A program made the position numbers and the translations under genes. From NCBI GenBank assembly GCA_009839925.1, contig VXOS01000059.1, positions 1 through 35,665 on the forward strand: a stretch of 35,665 bases of DNA, given 5' to 3'. Positions 25,312-31,579 of the stretch are shown piece by piece. The notes beneath the pieces are model-generated. The model was not told where the DNA came from and made no database searches. It worked only from the letters and a program-made list of their open reading frames with translations. The stretch is from Chloroflexota bacterium (GTDB taxonomy: Bacteria > Chloroflexota > Dehalococcoidia > UBA2979). How positions within the stretch are numbered: the first letter of the stretch is position 1; each line of letters opens with the position of its first letter.

Positions 25312-25319
25312 GTTAGAAT
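25312..25319 (+). promoter_or_regulatory. Extended -10 promoter of the tRNA gene
   Basis: TG, one base, then TAGAAT at 25314-25319 forms an extended -10 element 16 bases before the tRNA 5' end. No -35 hexamer is apparent, which an extended -10 can tolerate. Confidence 0.45.
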
Positions 25320-25335
25320 CGAAATCGGCCTTCGT

Positions 25336-25412
25336 CGGGGAGTGGCGCAGCCTGGCAGCGCACTTGACTGGGGGTCAAGAGGTCGCCGGTTCAAATCCGG
25401 CCTCCCCGACCA
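25336..25412 (+). tRNA. tRNA-Pro (anticodon GGG), CCA encoded
   Basis: A 77-base cloverleaf. The acceptor arm pairs CGGGGAG (25336-25342) with CTCCCCG (25402-25408), discriminator A, then encoded CCA (25410-25412). The D arm has GCGC...GCGC, the anticodon arm pairs CTTGA with TCAAG around the loop CTGGGGG, giving anticodon GGG for proline codon CCC, and the T arm has GCCGG-TTCAAAT-CCGGC. It lies 75 bases after the membrane protein gene and converges with ridA. Confidence 0.95.
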
Positions 25413-25438
25413 GCCTCCCTTGCCCTGCGAACACGGAC

Positions 25439-25455
25439 GACCGGCCATGCCGGTC
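25439..25455. terminator. Perfect inverted repeat between convergent tRNA-Pro and ridA-like gene
   Basis: GACCGGC and GCCGGTC form a 7-bp perfect stem with loop CAT. It sits between two convergent transcription units and is probably a bidirectional terminator, though no T-run follows on either side. Confidence 0.4.
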
Positions 25456-25470
25456 GCGCTGCCGAACCCG

Positions 25471-25878
25471 CTACAGCCGCGCCGTGCAGCGAATCTCGAC
25501 CATGAGGTCCGGGTGCGCCAGCGCCACGACCTGCACAAGCGTGCTTGCCACCGCGATCGGCTCGCCCTCGGGCGCCCCGTAGGCCTCGTGGCGCACTTCC
25601 CCGGCGGCCTTCGAGGCGGCGGCGACATCGGTGACGTACACCACCTCCTCGACGACGTTGCCGAGGCCGGCAGCGAACGGGGCGAGCGCGCGGGAGATGT
25701 TGGCGTAGACGGCACGCAGCTGCGCCGCCATGTCGCCCGCGCCGACCAGCGCGCCGTCCTCGTCGCGCGCGATCTGCCCGGAGACGTACACGGTGTCGCC
25801 GACGCGCACGGCCTGCGCGTAGCCGTAGCGGCGCTCCGCCTCGCCACCGAAGAACGCGGGCTGGCGTTCGCTGGTCAT
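25471..25878 (-). CDS. RidA/YjgF family protein, probably lacking the deaminase arginine
   Basis: 135 residues from the ATG at 25878, which overlaps the nudC stop by four bases (ATGA). The fold shows in VGDTVYVSGQIARDEDG (about 27-43), the helix AAQLRAVYANISRALA, and the final strand LMVEIRCTARL. Classical RidA enzymes hydrolyse reactive enamine/imine intermediates with an arginine just before the last strands; here that stretch reads EPIAVAST with no arginine, so enamine deaminase activity is doubtful and another Rid-family role is likelier. Translational coupling with the NADH pyrophosphatase gene suggests a shared metabolite-repair theme; this is inference. Confidence 0.8.
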   Translation of the reverse strand: MTSERQPAFFGGEAERRYGYAQAVRVGDTVYVSGQIARDEDGALVGAGDMAAQLRAVYANISRALAPFAAGLGNVVEEVVYVTDVAAASKAAGEVRHEAYGAPEGEPIAVASTLVQVVALAHPDLMVEIRCTARL

Positions 25879-26846
25879 GCGCCCCGGGCCTCCGAGGTCC
25901 AGGCGCGGATCAGCTGGTGCGAGATCGTGAACGGCGCGGGTACGCCGAAGTCGAGGCCGCTCTCGCCCTCGATCTCGCCGGCGGCGAAGTCGAGCGCGCG
26001 CGCCACGTCCGCGCGGTCGAACCAGCGGGCGTCCTTGATCTCCTCCGGGTCGATCGCGATCGACTCGCTCGCCGCCTCGGCGTGGCAGCCCAGCATCAGC
26101 GAGGCGGGGAACGGCCAGGGCTGCGAGGAGTGGTAGCGCACGGCCGCGACCTCCACGCCGGCCTCCTCGCGCACCTCGCGGCGCACGGCCTCCTCGACCG
26201 TCTCGCCGGGCTCCATGAAGCCGGCGATGCAGGTGTAGTTGGAGCCGGGGCGGCCCCGCCCGCTGACGAGCAGGCAACGATCGCCGTCGATGATCAGCAC
26301 GATCACGACCGGGTCGACACGCGGGAAGTGCTCGGCGTCGCAGTCTCCGCAGACGCGCATCAAGCCACCGTTGCGCGAGGTGGTCGCGCCCCCGCACGCG
26401 GCGCAGAAGGGATGGCGCGCGTGCCAGTCGACCAGCGAGCGCGCCTGCGCGAGGATCGCCGTGTCGTCCGTGGGCAGATCGGGCGCGACGCCGCGCACCT
26501 CGGCGAAGCGCCGCCCATCGGCCAGCGGCCCGGCGAGCGCCGCCCCGTCGACAGCCGTGAGGTCGATCGCGAAGCGCGGCTCGCCGCCATCGAGGCCGAG
26601 CAGGACCGCCTCGCCCTCGGGCGCGCCGTCGGGCAGCTCGGCCGGCGTGAGCCAGGCCACGGCTGGCGCCGGGTCGCCCTCCACGAGCGCCTCAAGGTCG
26701 CGTAGCGCGAGGAAGCGGCGCGCCGGCTTCGCGTGCTGGCCCTCGATCCATGCACGGTCGCGACGCTCGTTCCCCGCCCGGTCGAGCGGGCTGCCCGTGA
26801 AGACGTGGCCGGGATCCTGGGCCGAGCCGTAGCCTTGGCCGGGCAT
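25875..26846 (-). CDS. nudC: NAD(H) diphosphatase (NudC-type Nudix hydrolase)
   Basis: 323 residues from the ATG at 26846, preceded by GGGAGG; the frame extends 32 codons upstream but that part is arginine-rich and unlike the family. The zinc ribbon has four cysteines, Cys148, Cys151, Cys166 and Cys169. The Nudix box runs about 209-231 (GFMEPGET...REVREEAGV), and the NudC signature SQPWPFPAS is at about 240-248. The enzyme cleaves NADH to NMNH and AMP and in some bacteria removes NAD caps from RNA. The N-terminal domain (about 40-140) is present, so the gene is complete. Confidence 0.9.
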   Translation of the reverse strand: MPGQGYGSAQDPGHVFTGSPLDRAGNERRDRAWIEGQHAKPARRFLALRDLEALVEGDPAPAVAWLTPAELPDGAPEGEAVLLGLDGGEPRFAIDLTAVDGAALAGPLADGRRFAEVRGVAPDLPTDDTAILAQARSLVDWHARHPFCAACGGATTSRNGGLMRVCGDCDAEHFPRVDPVVIVLIIDGDRCLLVSGRGRPGSNYTCIAGFMEPGETVEEAVRREVREEAGVEVAAVRYHSSQPWPFPASLMLGCHAEAASESIAIDPEEIKDARWFDRADVARALDFAAGEIEGESGLDFGVPAPFTISHQLIRAWTSEARGA

Positions 26847-26967
26847 CGCGCCTCCCTCGAACACGGCGTCGCGCGCCGCCCGTGAGTCTGCGCCCTCGCG
26901 CGCGCCGCGTCGAGGGCGCAACGCGCGTGGTGCGGCTACCATCGCGCGGCGCGAGCAGGAGGCGGAG

Positions 26968-27372
26968 ATGGTGCTGCAACTGGCGAAGGCGGGGATGGAC
27001 GTCGCGATCGTGGTGACGGACGCGGAGCGGATGGTCGCCTTCTACCGCGACACGCTGGGGCTGACGTTCCAGCGCTCGCGCCAGACCGGGCCCGGCGGGA
27101 CGATGCACCTCCTCGAATGCGGCGACTCGCTGCTCAAGCTGCTCGATCCGCCCGAGCCGCCGCCGCACCGCCACGCGCGCGGCGGCACGCGTGCGCAGAC
27201 CGGCCTTCGCTACCTCACGATCCACGTCCACAACATCGACGAGCTCGTCGCGCGCTGCGAGGCGGCCGGCTGCCACTTTCCCGTCCCGCTGCGCGACTCC
27301 ACCGGCGAGGGCCGCTACTGCCAGATCGAGGATCCCGAGGGCAACGTCGTCCAGCTCCAGCAGCTCGACTGA
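26968..27372 (+). CDS. VOC-superfamily (glyoxalase/dioxygenase fold) protein
   Basis: 134 residues from ATG with GGAGG ten bases before. Two beta-alpha-beta-beta-beta modules: VAIVVTDAERMVAFYRDTLGLTFQ at the start and LTIHVHNIDELVARCEAAG then IEDPEGNVVQLQQ at the end. The final acidic residue of DPEGN is the usual metal ligand, but the first strand lacks the expected histidine, so metal binding is uncertain. Possible roles are lyase, isomerase, dioxygenase or binding protein. It is divergent from nudC; a TACCAT hexamer at 26938-26943 may be its -10 element. Confidence 0.8.
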   Translation: MVLQLAKAGMDVAIVVTDAERMVAFYRDTLGLTFQRSRQTGPGGTMHLLECGDSLLKLLDPPEPPPHRHARGGTRAQTGLRYLTIHVHNIDELVARCEAAGCHFPVPLRDSTGEGRYCQIEDPEGNVVQLQQLD

Positions 27373-27439
27373 GGGCCGCTCGCGCCTCACAACCGCGTTA
27401 TGATCAGTGACCTTCGCGCAGAGTTGGGAGCGGATCGAC

Positions 27440-28117
27440 ATGGCAGACCCAAGCCTCGAGGACCTCGTCGCCAACCGTACGATGTCGCCGGAGATGGCGG
27501 CGACGCTGGCGGCGGCCGCGCGCGAGCGGCGCTCGCTGCTCTTCTTCGCGATCCCGCGCCTCGCGGGCAAGACAACGACGATGCTCGCCACGCTCGATTA
27601 CGCGCCCGAGGGCACACCGATCCACGAGCTCTCAGCCGAGACCGAACCGGACCTCGGAATCCCGGACGAGCCGGACGGCGGCTACCTCGTGATGCACGAG
27701 ATCGCGCAGACCGACTTCCCCCACTACCTCTGGGGCGAGCCGGTGCGCCGCGTCTTCGAGGCGCTGCGCGAAGGCGGCCTCTCGCTCGCGACGGTGCTCC
27801 ACGCCGGCGGATACGAGGAGGCGTTCTCGATCATCATCGACGGCAACGAGGTGCCGGATGCGGACGCGGCGCTGATCGACTACGCGGTGCACATCCGCAG
27901 CCTCGGCCCCGACTGGCGCGAGCCGACACGGCGCGTCGTCGCCGAGCTGCACGAGGTAACGGACATCCGCGACGGGAGTGTCGAGGCGAGGCTGCTGCAC
28001 CGCTGGGAGGAGGCGAGCGACCGCTTCGAGGTCGTGGGCGAGCCCTCGCTGCTGGCGAGCGGCGCAGCGGCGCTCGGGGAGCTGGCGGAGCAGTTCCGCC
28101 GCCGGCTGGACGAGTAG
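27440..28117 (+). CDS. Degenerate P-loop protein resembling type II/IV secretion (PilT/GspE-like) ATPases
   Basis: 225 residues from the ATG at 27440, with GGGAGCGG ahead; a GTG at 27407 in frame is less likely. A Walker-A-like loop IPRLAGKT (38-45) lacks the first glycine, then TTTMLATLDYAPEGT parallels the GKTTTLYA segment of PilT/GspE ATPases. A later LREGGLSLATVLHAGGYEEAF block corresponds to the TGHLVLSTLHT segment and TRRVVAELHEV to the RRV.EI.EV strand. The Walker B/Asp-box part is short, and no N-terminal domain is present, so ATPase activity is doubtful. A possible -10 TATGAT is at 27399-27404. No pilus or secretion genes are nearby. Confidence 0.55.
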   Translation: MADPSLEDLVANRTMSPEMAATLAAAARERRSLLFFAIPRLAGKTTTMLATLDYAPEGTPIHELSAETEPDLGIPDEPDGGYLVMHEIAQTDFPHYLWGEPVRRVFEALREGGLSLATVLHAGGYEEAFSIIIDGNEVPDADAALIDYAVHIRSLGPDWREPTRRVVAELHEVTDIRDGSVEARLLHRWEEASDRFEVVGEPSLLASGAAALGELAEQFRRRLDE

Positions 28118-28143
28118 CGGAGCGGGTCGGGGAGCAGCGAGCC

Positions 28144-28842
28144 TTGGACCGCCACGTACCGCTCGAGGGCGCACGGAACTTCCGGGACGCCGGCGGTTAC
28201 TTGACGGCCTCGGGCGCGTCCGTGCGCTGGCGCACGCTCTTCCGCGCCGATTCGCTCGCCGAGGTGACGGCGGACGACATCGGAACACTCCGCGGCCTCG
28301 GCCTCGCCGTCGCGTTCGACCTGCGGACGCAGGCAGAGCGCGACGACCTCGGCGTCGCGCCGCTCGCCGAGCACGGCGTCTCCGTACGGCACACCCCGCT
28401 CGCCGAACGGATCGGGCCGGAGTTGTACCCGGTGAAGGCGCCGGTCCGGGACTGGACGCCCGAGGACTACGCGGTGCAATACACGTGGCTGCTGGAGCAA
28501 GGCCGCGGGGCCATCGGTGCGGTGGTCAGAGCGCTCGCCGGGGAACGCCCGACCGCCCTGGCGTACAACTGCACGGCCGGCCGCGATCGCACCGGTCTCG
28601 TGACCGCCGTGATCCTGCGCGCGCTCGGCGTCTCCGACGAGGACATCGTGGCCGACTACCACCTCACCGATCGCTATCGGCCCAGCGAGCTCGGGACTCC
28701 CGCCGAAAACATGACGCTCACGCTGCACGCCATAGACGAGCGCTGGCCCTCGATCGAGGCCTACCTCGAGCAGTGCGAGGTGACCGCGGAGGCACTGCGA
28801 GGGTTGCGCGAGCACCTGCTTGAGCCCGGCCCGGGGGCGTAG
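28144..28842 (+). CDS. Tyrosine-protein phosphatase family protein (Y_phosphatase3 type)
   Basis: 232 residues from a TTG at 28144, the start nearest to homology with GGGGAGC ahead. The N-terminal ARNFRDAGGYLTASGASVRW segment is the hallmark of this bacterial family (as in Mycobacterium PtpB). The active site is Cys143-Arg149 in YNCTAGRDRTG, a CX5R loop; the histidine usually before the cysteine is asparagine here. Substrates could be phosphotyrosine or phosphoinositide-like compounds. It lies 26 bases after the P-loop gene, same strand. Confidence 0.8.
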   Translation: MDRHVPLEGARNFRDAGGYLTASGASVRWRTLFRADSLAEVTADDIGTLRGLGLAVAFDLRTQAERDDLGVAPLAEHGVSVRHTPLAERIGPELYPVKAPVRDWTPEDYAVQYTWLLEQGRGAIGAVVRALAGERPTALAYNCTAGRDRTGLVTAVILRALGVSDEDIVADYHLTDRYRPSELGTPAENMTLTLHAIDERWPSIEAYLEQCEVTAEALRGLREHLLEPGPGA

Positions 28843-28866
28843 CACAGGCCAGCGCACCACCCGCGG

Positions 28867-28895
28867 TTCACATCGCAGCGCGATTCGCGTACGGT
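28867..28895 (+). promoter_or_regulatory. Promoter for the dienelactone-hydrolase gene
   Basis: TTCACA (28867-28872) and TACGGT (28890-28895) are separated by 17 bases. They are 48 bases before the GTG start of the next gene and sit in the 100-base intergenic stretch. Confidence 0.45.
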
Positions 28896-28942
28896 GCTGC
28901 GCGACCGCGACACACCACCCGGGAAACTGAGAGGAACCTACC

Positions 28943-29707
28943 GTGTGTTTCAAGTTCGACGCCCTGCCACCCGTGCCGCCGATTGCCGGCGCCGCCGTCC
29001 AGCACGAGGACCTGACGCTCACCGCCTCGGACGGAAATCAGCTCTCCGCGTTCAGCGCGCTGGCCGATGAGCCGCTCGGCCCCGCCGTGGTCGTGATGCC
29101 GGACGTGCGCGGGCTCTACCGCTTCTACGAGGAGCTGGCGCTGCGCTTCGCCGAGCGCGGCTACGACTCGGTCGCGATCGACTACTTCGGCCGCACGGCC
29201 GGCCTCGGCAAGCGGGGCGAGGACTTCGACTTCTGGCCGGAAGTGAAGGCCACCACCGCCGCCGGGGTCGCCGCCGACGTGCGAGCGGCCAGCGACCAGC
29301 TGCGCAGCCGCGAGGGCCAGGCCGACCGCGCCGTCTTCACCATCGGCTTCTGCTTCGGCGGCTCATCGTCCTGGCAGCAGGCCGTCGAGGGCCACGGACT
29401 GGCCGGCGTGATCGGCTTCTACGGCATGCCGACGAACCAGTGGTTCGAGGACTCGGCGCCTGTGATCGAGCGCGCCGGCGAGTTCGCGTGCCCGGTACTG
29501 GCCATCCAGGGCGGCGCCGACGGGAACATCACGAAGGAGCACAACGACAGCTTCCAGGCCGCGCTCAGCGAGGCAGGCGTCGAGCACCTCGTGATTTCCT
29601 ACCACGGCGCGCCGCACTCCTTCTTCGACCGCACCGCCGAAGAGAACCAGACCGCCTCGGCGGACGCCTGGGAGCGCGTGCTCGCCTTCATCGCGAACCA
29701 CTCGTAG
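28943..29707 (+). CDS. Dienelactone hydrolase family protein
   Basis: 254 residues from a GTG with GAGAGGA ahead. An alpha/beta hydrolase with cysteine nucleophile: Cys137 in GFCFGG, Asp193 in GGADGN, His225 in GAPHSFFDR, together the DLH triad. DLH enzymes open dienelactones in the chlorocatechol pathway, but many relatives act on other esters or lactones. The VVVMPDVRGLYRFYEELALRFAERGYDSVAIDYFGRT segment is the typical N-terminal half. No catechol pathway genes are nearby, so the true substrate is unknown. Confidence 0.85.
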   Translation: MCFKFDALPPVPPIAGAAVQHEDLTLTASDGNQLSAFSALADEPLGPAVVVMPDVRGLYRFYEELALRFAERGYDSVAIDYFGRTAGLGKRGEDFDFWPEVKATTAAGVAADVRAASDQLRSREGQADRAVFTIGFCFGGSSSWQQAVEGHGLAGVIGFYGMPTNQWFEDSAPVIERAGEFACPVLAIQGGADGNITKEHNDSFQAALSEAGVEHLVISYHGAPHSFFDRTAEENQTASADAWERVLAFIANHS

Positions 29708-29744
29708 GCGGGACACCCGGGGGCAACGAGGGCCGGGAAGGCGC

Positions 29745-30644
29745 GTGAGCACGCGCCTCGACGGCCGCGTGGCCGTCGTCACGGGGGGCGGGCGCGGCAT
29801 CGGCCGCGCCGCCGCCGAGGCGCTCGCCGCCCTCGGCGCGTCCGTCGTCGTCAACGACCCCGGCGTGAGCGACCGCGGCGAGGGCGAGGACCGCGCCTTC
29901 GCCGACGAGGTCGTCGAGGGCATCCGCGCCTCCGGCGGCACGGCGGTCGCCAGCTACGACTCCGTCGCCGAGTGGGAGTCGGCCGGCGGCATCATCGCGA
30001 CGGCGGAGCGCGAGCTGGGCGCGGTCGACATCCTCGTCAACAACGCCGGGATCGCGGCGGGCGCGCCGATCGATAAGCTGGATCCGGAGCTGTTCGCCAC
30101 CGTCGTCGGCGTGCACCTCTTCGGTACGTTCCACTGCACCCGCCGCGCCATCGAGGGGATGCGAGAGCGCGGCTGGGGCCGGGTCGTGAACATCGTCTCG
30201 CGGGCCGGGCTGCTGGGGTCCGCGGGCGCCTCGGCGTACGCGGCGGGCAAGGCGGGCATCTACGGCTTCACCAACTCCGCCTCGCGCGACCTCGGGCGCT
30301 ACGGGATCACGGTGAACAACGTGAACCCGGCGGCCACGCACACGCGCATGATCGACGACGCCGTCGAGCGCGCCCGCGCGAGGGGCCTCGACAGCTCCTC
30401 GGCGGAGCGGATGCTGGCGGTGGCGCAGGAGCCGGAGCGGGTCGCGACGGTGATCGCCTTCCTCTGCACGGAGGCGGCGGCGGACATCAACGGCCAGACC
30501 TTCTTCGTGCAGGGCAACTCCGTCGGCCTCTTCGCCCCGCTCGAGGTCACCCAGACCCTCGAGGGCGACGAGCCCTGGACGCCCGAGACCCTCGCCGAGG
30601 CCGTCCCGGAGTTCCGCTTCCACCCCCTCGACGCGCTGTATTGA
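29745..30644 (+). CDS. Short-chain dehydrogenase/reductase
   Basis: 299 residues from a GTG; GGAAGG lies three bases before. Classical SDR: cofactor motif TGGGRGIG (13-20), NNAG at about 99-102, and the active-site triad Ser152, Tyr165, Lys169 in the expected spacing. The VVVNDPGVSDRGEG stretch after strand two resembles the (3R)-hydroxyacyl-CoA dehydrogenase branch related to multifunctional enzyme type 2, which suits the acyl-CoA metabolism theme. The C-terminal extension (about 255-299) is longer than in most SDRs. Whether NAD or NADP is used is unclear; an Asp after strand two favours NAD. Confidence 0.85.
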   Translation: MSTRLDGRVAVVTGGGRGIGRAAAEALAALGASVVVNDPGVSDRGEGEDRAFADEVVEGIRASGGTAVASYDSVAEWESAGGIIATAERELGAVDILVNNAGIAAGAPIDKLDPELFATVVGVHLFGTFHCTRRAIEGMRERGWGRVVNIVSRAGLLGSAGASAYAAGKAGIYGFTNSASRDLGRYGITVNNVNPAATHTRMIDDAVERARARGLDSSSAERMLAVAQEPERVATVIAFLCTEAAADINGQTFFVQGNSVGLFAPLEVTQTLEGDEPWTPETLAEAVPEFRFHPLDALY

Positions 30645-30683
30645 GGCGCGCTCGCTGACAGCGCCGGGTCGCTGTAACGTGGA

Positions 30684-30742
30684 CCACCCCTGTCGCTTCG
30701 GCGGCAGGGCCGAGACCGCCCTCGTGGCGGTCTCTGTCTTTG
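30684..30742 (+). ncRNA. Structured RNA repeat, copy 1, upstream of the NYN gene
   Basis: A 59-base element differing from copy 2 at only four positions. Hairpin A pairs 30688-30696 with 30701-30709 (9 bp with one G-U) around a UUCG tetraloop closed by C-G. Hairpin B pairs 30712-30720 with 30726-30734 (9 perfect base pairs, GAGACCGCC/GGCGGTCTC, loop CTCGT) and is followed by TGTCTTTG, a weak terminator-like tail. Whether it is transcribed separately is not known; a clear promoter was not found for this copy. Confidence 0.6.
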
Positions 30743-30781
30743 CGACGCTCGTTGGCGCGGAGCCCGCAGACGCCAGGCCAC

Positions 30782-30810
30782 TTGACGGGGCAAGGCTGCA
30801 GCAGTAGCAT
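30782..30810 (+). promoter_or_regulatory. Promoter of structured RNA copy 2 and the NYN gene
   Basis: TTGACG (30782-30787) and TAGCAT (30805-30810) are separated by exactly 17 bases. A start site seven or eight bases downstream would coincide with the first base of the second RNA repeat. Confidence 0.6.
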
Positions 30811-30817
30811 CTTTGTG

Positions 30818-30876
30818 CCACCCCTATCGCTTCGCCGGTAGGGTCGAGACCGCCCTCGTGGCGGTCTCTGTCTTTG
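30818..30876 (+). ncRNA. Structured RNA repeat, copy 2, immediately before the NYN gene
   Basis: A 59-base element like copy 1. Hairpin A pairs 30822-30829 with 30836-30843 (one G-U); hairpin B pairs 30846-30854 with 30860-30868 and is identical to copy 1. Of the four differences, two (G to A and C to T) occur at paired positions 30826 and 30839 (30692 and 30705 in copy 1), turning a G-C pair into A-U, which supports selection on RNA structure. Bases 30819-30825 (CACCCCT) are complementary to 30880-30886 (AGGGGTG), the NYN gene's ribosome-binding/start region. Confidence 0.6.
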
Positions 30877-30889
30877 TGCAGGGGTGCCG

Positions 30890-31520
30890 GTGATCACCAA
30901 CGTCTACATCGACGGCTTCAACCTCTACTACCGCGCCCTCAAGGACGGCCCGTTCAGGTGGCTGGACCTGCGAAAGCTCGCCGCTATCCTCTTCCCGCAC
31001 GATGACATTCGCACGATCTCGTACTTCACCGCTCGCCTGGACACACGCGCGGGGAATCCCGCTCAACCGCAGAGGCAGCAGGCGCATCTGAGGGCCCTGG
31101 CGACACTGCCAAACCTCGAGATCCACTACGGAGCGTTCCGATCCGGCATCAAGCGCCGCCCTCTGGCCGAGCCGGTGCGCGGGCTCCCGGCCTACGTGCG
31201 TGTCAGGGACTCGGAAGAGAAGGGGTCGGACGTGAACCTTGCCACCCGCCTGCTCGTGGATGGCTTCAACGGCGAGTACGAGCAGGCGGTCGTCGTGTCC
31301 AACGACGCCGACTTCGCCGGCGCGATGCGCTACGTGCGGGACGGCCTCGGCCTGCGCGTGACGCTCGTCAATCCCGACGCACGAACCAGCAGCCCCGCGG
31401 GCACTCGCGGGCGCCGCCACCTACGTGAAGCGCCTCTGGAAGAGCCATCTGCGGCGCAGCCTGCTCCCCGACACGCTGACCGACGAGGTCGGCAACATCA
31501 CGAAGCCACGCGGCTGGTAA
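30890..31520 (+). pseudogene. NYN-domain (LabA/DUF88-like, PIN-fold) RNase, frameshifted near the 3' end
   Basis: From a GTG at 30890 with AGGGG five bases ahead (alternative GTG 30884). The frame encodes the NYN domain: YIDGFNLYY with the first catalytic Asp, then EKGSDVNLA and VVSNDADF, giving the acidic residues of this PIN-like metal-dependent nuclease family. After VNPD the frame goes out of phase: the family's C-terminal block (ALAGAATYVKRLW, then LLPDTLTDEVGNITKPRGW) continues in the next frame and stops at 31518-31520. Removing one C from the CCCC run at 31393-31396 restores a 209-residue protein. It could be a real inactivating mutation, a programmed slip or a sequencing error. The uncorrected frame runs through into the thiolase gene. 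Confidence 0.75.
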
Positions 31521-31579
31521 CCGCCGCCCCACGCCAACCCGCCGCTCCGCTATCCTCGCAGCGCGCGCGAGGAGGCAGC

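Noticed and set aside
25336-25412. tRNA-Pro as an integration site
   Set aside because: No integrase, no 3'-end repeat of the tRNA and no foreign-looking island next to it.
30743-30817. A remnant gene between the two RNA repeats
   Set aside because: Only 75 bases with a promoter for the second copy and no coding signal.
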